From: Gemmatimonadota bacterium
GTDB lineage: Bacteria; Gemmatimonadota; Gemmatimonadetes; Gemmatimonadales; GWC2-71-9
Length of the DNA stretch: 64,000 nucleotides
Assembly: GCA_016713785.1 (NCBI GenBank)
Contig: JADJOM010000001.1
Span: 682,001 to 746,000, forward strand
Reading direction: 5' to 3'
Positions within the stretch are counted from its first letter, which is position 1, and every line of letters begins with the position of its first letter. The translations under genes were made by a program, and so were the position numbers. The notes beneath the pieces were generated by a model. That model did not search any database. It had not been told where the DNA came from and saw only the letters and a program-made list of their open reading frames with translations. Positions 18,204 to 27,963 of this stretch are shown here, one piece after another.

Positions 18204-19787
18204 ATGACCCCTGCACCTCGCCCCTTCCGCACCGGGCTGCTGGCCCTGGCCCTCGTGGCCTGCGGCGACGGGCCCACCGATGCCCACGGCAACCCCAACC
18301 CGCCGCCCCCCCGCCCCACCGTGCCGGCCACCTGGCGCGCCAGCGGCCACATGGCCGCCGGCGACGTGATGGTGCACCTCTTCGACTGGCGCTGGGCCGA
18401 CATCGCCACGGAGTGCGAGAACGTGCTCGGCCCGTCGGGCTTCCGGGCCGTGCAGGTCTCGCCGCCGCAGGAACACAGCATCGTCCCCACCCACGACTGG
18501 AGCGAGCGCTACCAGCCGGTGAGCTACAGCCTGGCCCGCAGCCGCTCCGGCACCGAGGCCGACTTCACGGACATGGTGGCCAGGTGCCATGCGGTGGGCG
18601 TGGACATCATCGTGGATGCGGTGATCAACCACATGACCAACTTCCCGAGCCCCGGCACGGGGAGTAACGGCACCGCCTACAGCAAGTACGACTATCCCGG
18701 CCTCTACACCCAGGCCGACTTCCACCCGCCCTGCACGGTGGGCAACTACCAGAGCGCGGCGAACGTCCAGGACTGCGAGCTGTTCTCGCTGCCGGACCTG
18801 GCGACCGACCGGCCCGGCGTGCGGCGGGCCATCGCCGACTACCTGCTGGCCCTGGCCCGGATGGGCGTGGCCGGCTACCGCGTCGACGCCGCCAAGCACA
18901 TCCAGCAGGCGGACCTCGACGCCATCCTCGACACCGTCAACGTGACCCTGCAGGGCGAGGGCCGTCCCCTGCCCTACGTGTACCTCGAGGTGAGCGGCGC
19001 CTCGGGCGAGGCGATCGGCGAGGGCGACTACTTCGGGATCGGTTACTCCTCGGGCGGGGCGGCCGACATCACCGAGTTCACCTTCCTGGGCACCGGGAAC
19101 AAGTTCCTGGGGACGAACGGCGAGCATGTGTCGCAGCTCAACCCGGCCGGGCCGGCGGGATCGCAGTTCTCGGAGCTGGCCTGGGGCATCATGCCGACCG
19201 GCAAGGCGCTGGTGTTCCTGCAGAACCACGACACCCAGCACGGCTGCGGGCTCGACTACCGCGACGGCGACGTGTTCCGGCTGGCCAACGTCTGGATGCT
19301 GGCCGAGCCGTACGGCTACCCGCTGGTGCTCTCGAGCTTTGCGTTCAGCTGCCCCGGGGGAAACAGCATGGGGCCGCCGTCGGACGCGGACGGCTGGACC
19401 CTGCCGGTGACCTGCGCCGGCAGCCTGGAGGCCGCCGCGATCGGGCAGTGGGTGTGCGAACACCGGGACCCGGCGATCCGCTCGATGGTGGCATTCCGGC
19501 GGGCCGTGGCCGGCACCGGCGTGACCCACTGGTGGGACAACGGCGCCAACGCGATCGCCTTTGCACGGGGCACACTGGGCTTCGTGGCCATCAACCGCGA
19601 GGTCGACAGCCTGCAGGTGGCCCTGCCCACCGGACTGGTACCCGGTACCTACTGCGACCGGTTGACCGGCGGCCGGACCGGCGCCAGCTGCGCGGGAGCG
19701 AGCCTCGTGGTGGATTCCACGGGGTCGGCGCCGGTGCTCCTGGCCCCGATGCGGGCGGTGGCGGTGGACACGGGGACGAAGCTCTGA
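18204..19787 (+). CDS. GH13 alpha-amylase, animal/Streptomyces type, lipoprotein
   Basis: A 527-aa endo-acting alpha-amylase hydrolysing alpha-1,4 links of starch, probably at the cell surface. The lipobox LVAC places the lipidated cysteine at residue 20, followed by a Pro/Asn linker. All four GH13 regions are present: DAVINH (138-143), GYRVDAAKH with nucleophile D228, YLEVSG with acid/base E262 and LQNHD (D343). The FDWRW opening and the QNHDTQHG region match the chloride-dependent-like amylase subfamily found in animals and actinomycetes. With susCD just upstream, it is the likely first cutter of alpha-glucan here. Confidence 0.92.
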   Translation: MTPAPRPFRTGLLALALVACGDGPTDAHGNPNPPPPRPTVPATWRASGHMAAGDVMVHLFDWRWADIATECENVLGPSGFRAVQVSPPQEHSIVPTHDWSERYQPVSYSLARSRSGTEADFTDMVARCHAVGVDIIVDAVINHMTNFPSPGTGSNGTAYSKYDYPGLYTQADFHPPCTVGNYQSAANVQDCELFSLPDLATDRPGVRRAIADYLLALARMGVAGYRVDAAKHIQQADLDAILDTVNVTLQGEGRPLPYVYLEVSGASGEAIGEGDYFGIGYSSGGAADITEFTFLGTGNKFLGTNGEHVSQLNPAGPAGSQFSELAWGIMPTGKALVFLQNHDTQHGCGLDYRDGDVFRLANVWMLAEPYGYPLVLSSFAFSCPGGNSMGPPSDADGWTLPVTCAGSLEAAAIGQWVCEHRDPAIRSMVAFRRAVAGTGVTHWWDNGANAIAFARGTLGFVAINREVDSLQVALPTGLVPGTYCDRLTGGRTGASCAGASLVVDSTGSAPVLLAPMRAVAVDTGTKL

Positions 19788-19796
19788 GGCTGGGCA

Positions 19797-19845
19797 GAGG
19801 GGAAGCGGGAAGCGGGAAGCGGGAAGCGGGAAACGGGAAGCGGCG
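19797..19845 (+). repeat. G-rich heptamer repeat (GGGAAGC)n
   Basis: About six copies of GGGAAGC, one reading GGGAAAC, starting about ten bases after the stop of the first amylase gene. A single further GGGAAGC occurs near 19898. The 153-bp gap holds no other visible element. Confidence 0.85.
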
Positions 19846-19940
19846 ACCGAGCCCCGTGGGGGAGCGGCGAAGCCGCGACCCGGGGGGCGAGGGAGCGCGG
19901 GAAGCGGGCACGCCAACGATCGGTTCAGGAGACGGCACGG

Positions 19941-21281
19941 ATGCGCATGCACGATTCACTGGTCGCCGGGGCAGTGGCCCTCGCCACCATGGCGGGGCCC
20001 CTCGGGGCCCAGGCGCTGGCCCCGGACACGTCGTGGGTGCGCCGAAGCGCCCTGTACGAGGTGTTCGTCCAGGATTTCTCGCCCTCCGGTGACTTCCGCG
20101 GGGTGATCGAGGGCCTCGACCGGATCGAGTCGGCGGGTGCCGACGTGGTATGGCTCATGCCCATCCACCCGATCGGCGAGAAGAACCGCAAGGGGACCCT
20201 CGGCTCCCCTTACGCCCCGCGCGACTACCGCGCCATCAACCCCGCCTACGGCACCGCGGAGGACTTCCGCGCGCTGGTCGAGGCGGTGCACGCCCGGGGG
20301 ATGAAGCTGATCCTGGACTGGGTGCCCGACCACACCTCGCCGGACCACCATTGGGTCATGGAACACCCCGACTACTACTTCCGCGACGCGCAGGGGGTGC
20401 CGATGGTGCCCCGGGACGCCGACGGCAAGCTGACCGACTGGACCGACGTGGCCCAGCTCGACTTCGGCAATCCGGCGCTGCGCCGGGAGATGACGGCCGC
20501 CATGCAATGGTGGCTCACCGAGTTCGGGATCGACGGCTACCGGGTGGACGTCGCCGGGTTCGTGCCGATCGGCTACTGGCGCGAGGCGCTGCCGGCCCTC
20601 CGCGCCGCGGTGCCCCGCCCCATCCTGCTGCTGGCCGAGTGGGGCGACCTCGCGCTGCACGGCGCGGGGTTCGACCTGACCTACGGCTGGGACGGCTACA
20701 AGCGGCTCAAGAAGGTCTGGAGCGGAGGCTCGGCCTCGGACTTTGTGCGCGACGAGATCGCCGACCTGCACCAGATGCCGCCCGGCGGCATGCGGCTGCG
20801 CTTCACCACCAACCACGACGAGACGGCGTGGGACAAGCCGCCGGGGGCCATCTTCGGCGCCGGCGCGGGGGCGCGGGCGGCCTTCGCCGCCACGGCGCTG
20901 CTGCCGGGCCGGCCGCTGCTCTACAACGGGCAGGAGGTGGAAAGCCCGCAGGCGCTGCCGCTGTTCGAGCGCGAGCTGGTGCAGTGGGACCAGCCACAGG
21001 CGGACAGCGCGCGGGCCTTCTACCGCCGGATCCTTGAACTGACCCGCACCCAGCCGGCGCTCATGCGCGGCGACTTCGTCTCGATCAGCACCGACGCGCC
21101 GTACGACGTGATCGCCTACCGGCGGGGCGGCATCGTGGTGCTGGTGAACCCGCGGCCCAAGGCGGTGCGGGTGCACGTGACCGGCATCGAGCTCGGGGGC
21201 CGCAAGGACCTGCTCACCGGCCGCACCCAGCGCGGCGACCACCTCACGCTCCCGCCGCATGGCATCCTCCTGCTGCAGTGA
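19941..21281 (+). CDS. Exported GH13 alpha-amylase / maltogenic glucosidase
   Basis: A 446-aa GH13 enzyme with a signal peptide (residues 1-23, ending LGAQ) and no lipobox, so it is probably periplasmic or secreted. The active-site regions are DWVPDHTS (127-133), GYRVDVAGF with nucleophile D203, LLAEWG with acid/base E233 and TTNHDE (D293). It is short and has a compact C-terminal beta-domain (GGIVVLVNPRPKAVRVHV), close to Bacteroidota amylases that trim maltodextrins. It differs from the neighbouring lipoprotein amylase in region II and region III, so the two probably take different chain lengths. Next gene 39 bases downstream. Confidence 0.9.
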   Translation: MRMHDSLVAGAVALATMAGPLGAQALAPDTSWVRRSALYEVFVQDFSPSGDFRGVIEGLDRIESAGADVVWLMPIHPIGEKNRKGTLGSPYAPRDYRAINPAYGTAEDFRALVEAVHARGMKLILDWVPDHTSPDHHWVMEHPDYYFRDAQGVPMVPRDADGKLTDWTDVAQLDFGNPALRREMTAAMQWWLTEFGIDGYRVDVAGFVPIGYWREALPALRAAVPRPILLLAEWGDLALHGAGFDLTYGWDGYKRLKKVWSGGSASDFVRDEIADLHQMPPGGMRLRFTTNHDETAWDKPPGAIFGAGAGARAAFAATALLPGRPLLYNGQEVESPQALPLFERELVQWDQPQADSARAFYRRILELTRTQPALMRGDFVSISTDAPYDVIAYRRGGIVVLVNPRPKAVRVHVTGIELGGRKDLLTGRTQRGDHLTLPPHGILLLQ

Positions 21282-21320
21282 CCGCCGAGCCGGCCGCCAC
21301 CCCTGCCCACTGGTGATCCG

Positions 21321-23798
21321 ATGATGCGCCCCGCGTCGGTCCTGTTGCTCTGCGCCACGCTCCTGGCCGCGCCCGCCGCCGGCCAGGGCACGCGCTGGTC
21401 GATGGATCCGGGCTGGCGCTTTACCAGGGGCGACCCCGCGGGCGCCGAGGCGCCCGGGTTCAATGACCGCGCGTGGCGCCGGGTCGACGTGCCGCACGAC
21501 TGGAGCATCGAGGGCACCCCGACGGAGGACGCCCCGGGCGGCGGCCGGGTGGGGTACTTCCCCAACGGGGTCGGCTGGTATCGCAAGACCTTCCGGCTGC
21601 CGGCGGGCGCGCAGACCGGCGCCATCTGGCTCGAGTTCGACGGCGTCTACATGAACAGCGACGTCTGGCTCAACGGGGTGCACCTGGGCCGGCGGCCCTA
21701 CGGGTACTCGAGCTTCGCGTACGACATCACCCGCCGGCTCCGCCCCGGCGAGAACGTCGTGGCGGTCCGGGTGGACAACTCCGCCGAGCCCAACTCCCGC
21801 TGGTACACGGGGAGCGGCATCTACCGCCACGTCTGGCTGCGCACCATGGCCCCGCTGCACCTGGGCCACTGGGGCACCTTCGTGACCACCCCGCGCGCCG
21901 ACACGGCGGGCGCCGAGATCGCGGTGCGGACCCGGATCGAGAACGACGGGACCGTGCCACGCCGGGGCGTGCTGGCATCGGCCGTGGTCGGGCCCGGGGG
22001 CGGGCTGCTGACGCGGGTGGAGACACCGTTCTCGCTGGGTGCCGGGCAAACGCTGGAACTGGAGCAGACGCTGACCCTCGCCGCGCCGCGGCTCTGGTCG
22101 GTCGAGTCCCCGCACCTGTATATGCTGCGGTCGGTCATCTCGGATGGGGGCGCGCGCGCCTTCACTCATGACCTCGCGGACACCCCGTTCGGCATCCGGT
22201 CCACCGCCTGGGACGCCGACCGCGGTTTCCTGCTCAACGGCCGGCCGGTGAAGCTCCGCGGCGTGAACCTGCACCACGATGCCGGCGGCCTCGGCGCCGC
22301 GGTACCGGAACGGGTGTGGCTGGAGCGGCTCACCGCGCTCAAGGCGATGGGCGCCAACGCCATCCGCACCAGCCACAACCCGCCCGCGCCGGAGTTCCTG
22401 GACCTGTGCGATCGGCTGGGCTTCCTGGTCATGGCCGAGGCGTTCGACGAGTGGACCATCGGCAAGGTGCCCGAGGGCTACCACCGCTACTTTGCGGAGT
22501 GGTCGGAGCGCGACGTCACGGACTTCGTGCGACGGGACCGCAATCATCCGTCCATCGTGCTGTGGAGCGCGGGGAACGAGATCGGCGAGCAGGTCACGCC
22601 CGACGGCGTGGCGGTGCTGCAGCGGCTGCTCGACCTCTTCCACCGCGAGGACCCGACCCGGCCGGTGACCACCGGCAACGACAACATCGCCGCCGACGGA
22701 CGGCCCGCCACGCTGCCCTTCCTCGAGGCCCTCGACATCGTGGGCTACAACTACGTGGACCGGTGGCGCGAGCGGCGGGAGCTCTACGCCGAGCCGGACC
22801 GCCACGACCACCCCGACTGGAAGATGATCGGCACCGAGAGCGGGACGATCTTCCAGTCGTTCGACGAGCAGTACTCGCTGGGGGACGATCCCGCGGTGCC
22901 GCGGCCGAACTACACCTCGGGGATGATCACCGCGGAGCGGCTGTGGAAGTGGGTTACGCTGCACGACTACTTCAGCGGCAACTTCATGTGGACCGGGATC
23001 GACTACCTGGGGGAGAGCACCTGGCCCTTCAAGGGATTCCCCTCGGGGGCGATGGACCTCACCGGCCTGCCGAAGGACATCTACTACCTGTACCAGAGCC
23101 TGTGGAGCACCGAGCCGGTGCTGCGGCTCTTCCCGCACTGGAACTGGCCGGGGCGCGAGGGCCAGGTGATCCCGGTGCTGGCCTACTCCAGCTGCAACAT
23201 CGTGGAGCTCTTCCTCAACGGCCGCTCCCTGGGCGAGCAACGCAAGGAGTTCCCGGCGCCGGGCACCGCCGGGGGCTGGAACACCTACGCCGAGCCCCGG
23301 GTGCACCCGACCACGACCGACCTGCACTTCCGCTGGGACGTGCCCTACGAACCCGGGGTGCTGCGGGCGGTGGGCAAGCGGCGGGACGGCACGCCGGCCT
23401 GTGAGGCGGAGGTCCGCACTGCGGGGCCGGCCGCGGCGCTGCGGTTCATCGCGGCGCGCGACACCCTCACCACCACGCCCGGCGATGTGCTGCTGGCGCG
23501 GGTGGAGGTGGTGGACGCGGCGGGGGTGGTGGTGCCCACCGCCGGCCCGGAGGTGCGGGTGGCGGTGCGCGGGGGCACCCTGGTGACCCTGGACAACGCC
23601 GACCTGCAGGACCTCACGCCCTACGGCGGCGACCGGCGCCGGGTCTTCAGCGGGCGTGGCCTGGCGGTGGTACGCGCGGCCGGCCACGGCACGCTGACGG
23701 TCACCGCGACCACGGATGGCCTCGCTCCGGCTACCCTGACACTCCCCGTGGCCAGCGGCCCAGTGCCGCCGACGATCCCAGCCGTCGCGCCACGATGA
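21321..23798 (+). CDS. GH2 family beta-galactosidase-like enzyme
   Basis: An 825-aa exported glycoside hydrolase of family 2. A signal peptide (1-22) is followed by the jelly-roll sugar-binding domain (VDVPHDWSIEG, GVGWYRKTF), an Ig-like domain and the TIM barrel with KLRGVNLHHD, IRTSHNPPAPEFLDLCDRLG, acid/base glutamate E420 (SAGNEIGEQ) and nucleophile E506 (IGTESGT). C-terminal Ig-like and Big-type domains follow. Retaining GH2 members act on beta-galactosides, mannosides or glucuronides. The GH53 endo-galactanase two genes downstream favours beta-galactosidase activity on galacto-oligosaccharides. The next gene starts 19 bases on, consistent with an operon. Confidence 0.9.
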   Translation: MMRPASVLLLCATLLAAPAAGQGTRWSMDPGWRFTRGDPAGAEAPGFNDRAWRRVDVPHDWSIEGTPTEDAPGGGRVGYFPNGVGWYRKTFRLPAGAQTGAIWLEFDGVYMNSDVWLNGVHLGRRPYGYSSFAYDITRRLRPGENVVAVRVDNSAEPNSRWYTGSGIYRHVWLRTMAPLHLGHWGTFVTTPRADTAGAEIAVRTRIENDGTVPRRGVLASAVVGPGGGLLTRVETPFSLGAGQTLELEQTLTLAAPRLWSVESPHLYMLRSVISDGGARAFTHDLADTPFGIRSTAWDADRGFLLNGRPVKLRGVNLHHDAGGLGAAVPERVWLERLTALKAMGANAIRTSHNPPAPEFLDLCDRLGFLVMAEAFDEWTIGKVPEGYHRYFAEWSERDVTDFVRRDRNHPSIVLWSAGNEIGEQVTPDGVAVLQRLLDLFHREDPTRPVTTGNDNIAADGRPATLPFLEALDIVGYNYVDRWRERRELYAEPDRHDHPDWKMIGTESGTIFQSFDEQYSLGDDPAVPRPNYTSGMITAERLWKWVTLHDYFSGNFMWTGIDYLGESTWPFKGFPSGAMDLTGLPKDIYYLYQSLWSTEPVLRLFPHWNWPGREGQVIPVLAYSSCNIVELFLNGRSLGEQRKEFPAPGTAGGWNTYAEPRVHPTTTDLHFRWDVPYEPGVLRAVGKRRDGTPACEAEVRTAGPAAALRFIAARDTLTTTPGDVLLARVEVVDAAGVVVPTAGPEVRVAVRGGTLVTLDNADLQDLTPYGGDRRRVFSGRGLAVVRAAGHGTLTVTATTDGLAPATLTLPVASGPVPPTIPAVAPR

Positions 23799-23817
23799 TC
23801 CGATCGGAAAGCCCCGC

Positions 23818-26442
23818 ATGCGCCTGATCCCCGCGCTGGCCCTCGTGCTCCCCGCCCTGCTCGGCGTCCCCGCGAGCCTGCCGGCCCAGCGGCCAGCCAC
23901 CCGTGCCGCGTACATCGATGGCGCGGGGGTGATGCGCTGGAAGGACGACCGCACCGAGGTGGCGCTGTTCGGCGCCAACTACGTGATCCACACCGCCAGC
24001 GACTACCGCGCGGCCGGGCACGCCGGCGGCGACCGCAAGGCGATGATCGACGAGGACATGGCGCAGTTTGCCCGGATGGGGTGGGACGGGCTCCGGCTGA
24101 CGTTCTGGGGCGACTGGGAGTCGGCCGACAGCCTGGGCAACCTGCTGGCCACCGACCACCTGGACCTGCTCGACTGGCTGATCGCCCGCGCCCGCGCCCG
24201 GGGCATCTACATGCTGTTCAGCCCCATCCAGCTCTACAACGCCAAGTGGCCGGACGCCCTCGCAGACACCACCGCCCCCGGCTTCGGCCGGCGCTACCCG
24301 CGGGAGCGGATGGGCACCGACCCGGCGGCCATCGCCGCGCAGGTGACCTACCTGCGGCAGATCCTCAATCACGTGAATCCCTACACCGGGGTGGCCCTCA
24401 AGGACGAGCCGGCGTTCCTGTTCCTGGAGCTGGTGAACGAGCCGGTGCACCACCCGGACGACCTCGCGGGTTCGGTCCGCTACATCAACACCCTCACCGA
24501 CGCGGTCCGCTCCACCGGCTGCCGCACCCCGATCTTCTACAACGTGAGCCAGGACTTCCGCATCGGCGAGGCGATCCGGCGTTCCAAGGCCCAGGGCATC
24601 ACCTTCGGCTGGTACCCCTCCGCCTTGAACGCAGGCTACGAGCTCCCGGGCAACTTTCTGCGCGCCGTGGACGACTTCCCCGACATGCGCCGTCCCGAGC
24701 TGGCGCGGCTGCCGCGGATCGTCTACGAGTTCGACAGCCCCGACCTCCGCACCGGTACCATGTACCCGGCGATGGCACGCGCCTTCCGGGCGGTGGGGGC
24801 GCAGTTCGCGGCGATGTTCGCCTACGACATGCAGCGGACGGCCTCGCGCAACCTGGGGTGGCAGACCCACTACCTGAGCCTGGCCTACACCCCGCGGAAA
24901 GCGATGAGCGCCATCGTGGCCGCCGAGGCGATGAAGCGGCTCCCCCGCGGCCGGGACTACGGCCCCTACCCCGGCAACACCCGCTTCGGCGACTTCCACG
25001 TGTCGGCGGACGAGAACCTGGGCGAGCTGGTGGCGGCGGATGCCTTCCTCTACGCCGGCTCCACCCGGTCCGTGCCCCCCGACCCGGCGGCGCTGCGCCG
25101 CATCGCGGGGTACGGCTCGTCCCCGACGGTGACCTACGGTGGCGAGGGGATCTACTTCATGGACCGGGTGCGTGCCGGCCTGTGGCGCCTGGAGGTGTAT
25201 CCCGACGCGGTACCGGTGCGGGACCCGTTCGAGCTGCCGCGACCGGACAAGATCGTCACCCGCGCCATCCGCCGCCCGTGGCCGATGACCGTGGCCCTGC
25301 CGGACCTGGGGCGGGGCTTCGCGGTGCAGTCCGTGACCCCCGGCAGCGGCGCGCCCACGCGGGCGGAGGATGGACGCTTCGTGGTGATGCCGGGCGTGTA
25401 CCTGCTGAGCGCCGCCGGCCCGGTCGATATCGCCACGCTCCCGACCCACGTGGGCCAGGTGGGCATGACCGAGTACCACGCCCCGCCCGAGGACACCCTC
25501 CCCACCGTCGTGACGCCCCTCGCCCCGGCGGCGCTGCTGGCCGGCCGCGAGGCGGTGCTGCGCGCCCGGGTGGTGGATCCGACGCCGCCGGATTCGGCGC
25601 GGCTCTTCCTGCGGCGCACCGCGGGGGACTGGTACCACGCCTACCCCATGCAGCCGGCGGGCGGCTACGAGTACGCCGCCAGCATCCCCGGCGGGGAGCT
25701 GCGCGCGGGGCCCTACGAGTACGTGATCACGCTCTACCGTGACGGGAGGGCCACCACCTTTCCCGGCCACCGCGCCGCCCAGCCGTGGGACTGGAACTTC
25801 GGCGCGGAAGGATCCTGGCCCCTGCCGGTGGTGGATCCCGGCACCCCGCTCACGCTGTTCGATCCCGCCACCGACGTGCACCGTCTGGCCTTCACCCGCA
25901 TCGGCGACGCGGGGCGGAGCGGGCGCTTCCAGGTGGGGCTCTCGCCGCGCACTGGGGGCACCGTCTTTCACCTGCCGCTGCCGGTGGACCGGAGCGGCTG
26001 GAGCCCGGAGGACTACACGGCGTCACTGGTGGTCGCCGACCGGGTGAGCGCCCGCGGAGAGGCGATCGCCGCCGCCACCCGCCTGCGCCTGCGGGCGCGT
26101 GGCCTCGGCGCCGGCCAGCGGCTGTACCTCACCCTGATGGAAGACGACGGCACCAGCTGGAGCGCGGCGGTGCCGCTCGACAGTGCCTGGGCCGAACTGG
26201 AGGTCCCCCTCGCGAGCCTTACCGTGGCGCGCGGCGTGCTCCTGCCGCAGGGGTTTCCGGGAGAGTGGAACTACTGGGTAGGACCGGCGGCGGGGCGGGG
26301 CGGCGCGGGGGATGGCCTGCGGCGGGAACGGCTGGAGCGGCTGCAGCTCTCGCTCCGGCGCGTGGACGGGATGGCGGCGGCGCCGGACGCGTACGGGGTG
26401 GAGGTGGAATGGGTGCGGCTCGAGTTCGGGGATGGCCCCTGA
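23818..26442 (+). CDS. Clan GH-A glycoside hydrolase-like secreted protein, multidomain
   Basis: An 874-aa exported protein (signal peptide 1-24). A TIM-barrel domain covers residues about 30-380, with an acid/base motif LELVNEP (E208) and a likely nucleophile in IVYEFDS (E304), the pattern of GH5-like clan GH-A enzymes. WDGLRLTFWGDWE resembles a conserved barrel strand. After residue 480 come beta-sandwich modules and a C-terminal domain resembling a carbohydrate-binding module (DRSGWSPEDYTASLVVADRV). Substrate unknown; the neighbours suggest a galactoside or mannoside. The stop codon overlaps the next start by one base. Confidence 0.8.
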   Translation: MRLIPALALVLPALLGVPASLPAQRPATRAAYIDGAGVMRWKDDRTEVALFGANYVIHTASDYRAAGHAGGDRKAMIDEDMAQFARMGWDGLRLTFWGDWESADSLGNLLATDHLDLLDWLIARARARGIYMLFSPIQLYNAKWPDALADTTAPGFGRRYPRERMGTDPAAIAAQVTYLRQILNHVNPYTGVALKDEPAFLFLELVNEPVHHPDDLAGSVRYINTLTDAVRSTGCRTPIFYNVSQDFRIGEAIRRSKAQGITFGWYPSALNAGYELPGNFLRAVDDFPDMRRPELARLPRIVYEFDSPDLRTGTMYPAMARAFRAVGAQFAAMFAYDMQRTASRNLGWQTHYLSLAYTPRKAMSAIVAAEAMKRLPRGRDYGPYPGNTRFGDFHVSADENLGELVAADAFLYAGSTRSVPPDPAALRRIAGYGSSPTVTYGGEGIYFMDRVRAGLWRLEVYPDAVPVRDPFELPRPDKIVTRAIRRPWPMTVALPDLGRGFAVQSVTPGSGAPTRAEDGRFVVMPGVYLLSAAGPVDIATLPTHVGQVGMTEYHAPPEDTLPTVVTPLAPAALLAGREAVLRARVVDPTPPDSARLFLRRTAGDWYHAYPMQPAGGYEYAASIPGGELRAGPYEYVITLYRDGRATTFPGHRAAQPWDWNFGAEGSWPLPVVDPGTPLTLFDPATDVHRLAFTRIGDAGRSGRFQVGLSPRTGGTVFHLPLPVDRSGWSPEDYTASLVVADRVSARGEAIAAATRLRLRARGLGAGQRLYLTLMEDDGTSWSAAVPLDSAWAELEVPLASLTVARGVLLPQGFPGEWNYWVGPAAGRGGAGDGLRRERLERLQLSLRRVDGMAAAPDAYGVEVEWVRLEFGDGP

Positions 26443-27557
26443 TGCACGGCCTGCGGCTGCCGGGCTGGTGGGCGGCCCTGGGCGGTGTCCTCGCCTGCAC
26501 CACGGGAGTCGAGCAGGGCGCCTCCGCACCGCGGCCAGCGCTCCGCGGCGCGGACATCTCGGCCCTGGAGCGGCTGGAGTCGGCCGGGGCGGTCTTTCGG
26601 GATGACGGGGCGCCCGGCGATGCCATCGCGATCCTCCGGAGCCACGGGGCCAACCTCTTCCGGCTGCGCCTCTTTCTCCAGCCGGATGGCAGCGAGGTAC
26701 AGGTCAACGACCTCGAGTACACCTTGCGCCTGGCCCAGCGGGTGAAGGCCTCCGGCGCGGGGCTGCTGCTTGACTTGCATTACTCGGACACCTGGGCGGA
26801 TCCGGCCCACCAGACGACCCCCGCGGCCTGGGACACCCTGGACCTCGCGGGACTGGAACAGGCGGTCGAGGCCTACACCGCCGACGTCCTGGCCCGCTTC
26901 CGCGCCGCCGGCTGCGCTCCGGACATCGTGCAGGTGGGGAATGAGGTCGATGACGGGATGCTCTGGCCGCTGGGGCGGCTGAGTGGCGCCCCGGACACCA
27001 CCACGGGCTGGGACCAGTTCACCCGGCTGCTCCAGGCCGGCATCCGGGGCGTGCATGCTGGCGGCGGCGCCGGTGACTCGACCCGCGTCCTCATCCACTT
27101 CTCGCAGGGCGGGTCCGCCGCGGCGACGCAGTGGTTCTTCGACCACCTGGTGGCGCGGGGGGTGCCATTCGACCTGATCGGCCTGAGTTACTACCCGTGG
27201 TGGCACGGCACGATCGGCGAGCTGCGGGCCAACCTGGGCGCGACGGCGGGCCGCTACGGTCGGGGCATCCTGGTGGTGGAGACGGCCTACCCGTGGCGGG
27301 CAGGCGGGTGGGAGGGGATCGTCCCCGACGCCACCACGCTGCGCTGGCCGGTGACCCGCGAGGGCCAGGCCCGATTCCTCCGGGACCTGATGGAAGCGGT
27401 AGGATCGGTCGGTGCGGGCCGCGGGGTGGGTGTGCTCTGGTGGTATCCGGAGGCGGTGCCGGCCACCGGGCTGTACGTCTGGGGCAACGGCAGCCTGGCG
27501 CTGTTCGACGGCGAGGGCCGGGCGCTCCCGGCCACGGCGGCGCTGGCACCCCCGTGA
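26442..27557 (+). CDS. GH53 endo-beta-1,4-galactanase, lipoprotein
   Basis: A 371-aa arabinogalactan endo-beta-1,4-galactanase, which cuts the galactan side chains of pectin. The N-terminus has a lipobox (GVLAC, Cys19), so it is likely surface or periplasmic and membrane-tethered. Family hallmarks are RGADISALERLESAG at the start of the barrel, DLHYSDTWADPAHQ, VGNEVDDGMLWP with acid/base E168 and VVETAYPW with nucleophile E280. The ATG at 26442 overlaps the preceding stop (TGATG), so translation is coupled. It is the last + strand gene of this run, meeting a convergent lipoprotein gene two bases later. It adds a plant-galactan activity to an otherwise alpha-glucan locus. Confidence 0.92.
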   Translation: MHGLRLPGWWAALGGVLACTTGVEQGASAPRPALRGADISALERLESAGAVFRDDGAPGDAIAILRSHGANLFRLRLFLQPDGSEVQVNDLEYTLRLAQRVKASGAGLLLDLHYSDTWADPAHQTTPAAWDTLDLAGLEQAVEAYTADVLARFRAAGCAPDIVQVGNEVDDGMLWPLGRLSGAPDTTTGWDQFTRLLQAGIRGVHAGGGAGDSTRVLIHFSQGGSAAATQWFFDHLVARGVPFDLIGLSYYPWWHGTIGELRANLGATAGRYGRGILVVETAYPWRAGGWEGIVPDATTLRWPVTREGQARFLRDLMEAVGSVGAGRGVGVLWWYPEAVPATGLYVWGNGSLALFDGEGRALPATAALAPP

Positions 27558-27559
27558 GG

Positions 27560-27940
27560 CTAGGGTGCGCGGACGTTCGCCGTGCTGGCGAAGATCCGCG
27601 CCGCGACCACCAGCTCCACCAGCGCGCCGGGGGAGAGCAGCAGGTCCCCGCTGCGGAACACCGGCCCGGCGGCGGACCGGACCTCGATCTCGAGCACGCC
27701 GCCGTTCACCAGCGCGGACTGCGGGATCACGAAGCGGCTGGCCATGCCCGGGTGCACCGTGCCGAGGCGGCGATTGAGGCCGCGGCCGGTGACGTAGACA
27801 TCGACCGGGACGGCGTGGTTGCTCGTCACCTCGATGGCCGTGGGCACCGGGGCCGGCGTACCGGGGGCGGCACCGGCATTGCCGCCGCCACAGGCGGTGG
27901 CGAGGAACAGGCCAAGGACGAGGAGCGGGCGGACGAGCAT
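27560..27940 (-). CDS. Small lipoprotein of unknown function (126 aa)
   Basis: The ATG at 27940 has GGAGG six bases before it. Residues 1-17 form a lipoprotein signal with lipobox ATAC. A Gly/Ala/Pro linker follows, then a compact beta-rich domain (AIEVTSNHAVPVDVYVTGRG, RFVIPQSALVNGGVLEIEV). No enzyme motif is visible. It lies 23 bases after the 72-aa membrane protein gene, and with the symporter forms a three-gene unit. Confidence 0.75.
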   Translation of the reverse strand: MLVRPLLVLGLFLATACGGGNAGAAPGTPAPVPTAIEVTSNHAVPVDVYVTGRGLNRRLGTVHPGMASRFVIPQSALVNGGVLEIEVRSAAGPVFRSGDLLLSPGALVELVVAARIFASTANVRAP

Positions 27941-27963
27941 GGGTGCCTCCGGGAAACGGGCCG

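Noticed and set aside
19956..23978. 1340-codon minus-strand frame opposite amylase and GH2
   Set aside because: Antisense shadow with His/Arg/Gly-rich low-complexity translation.
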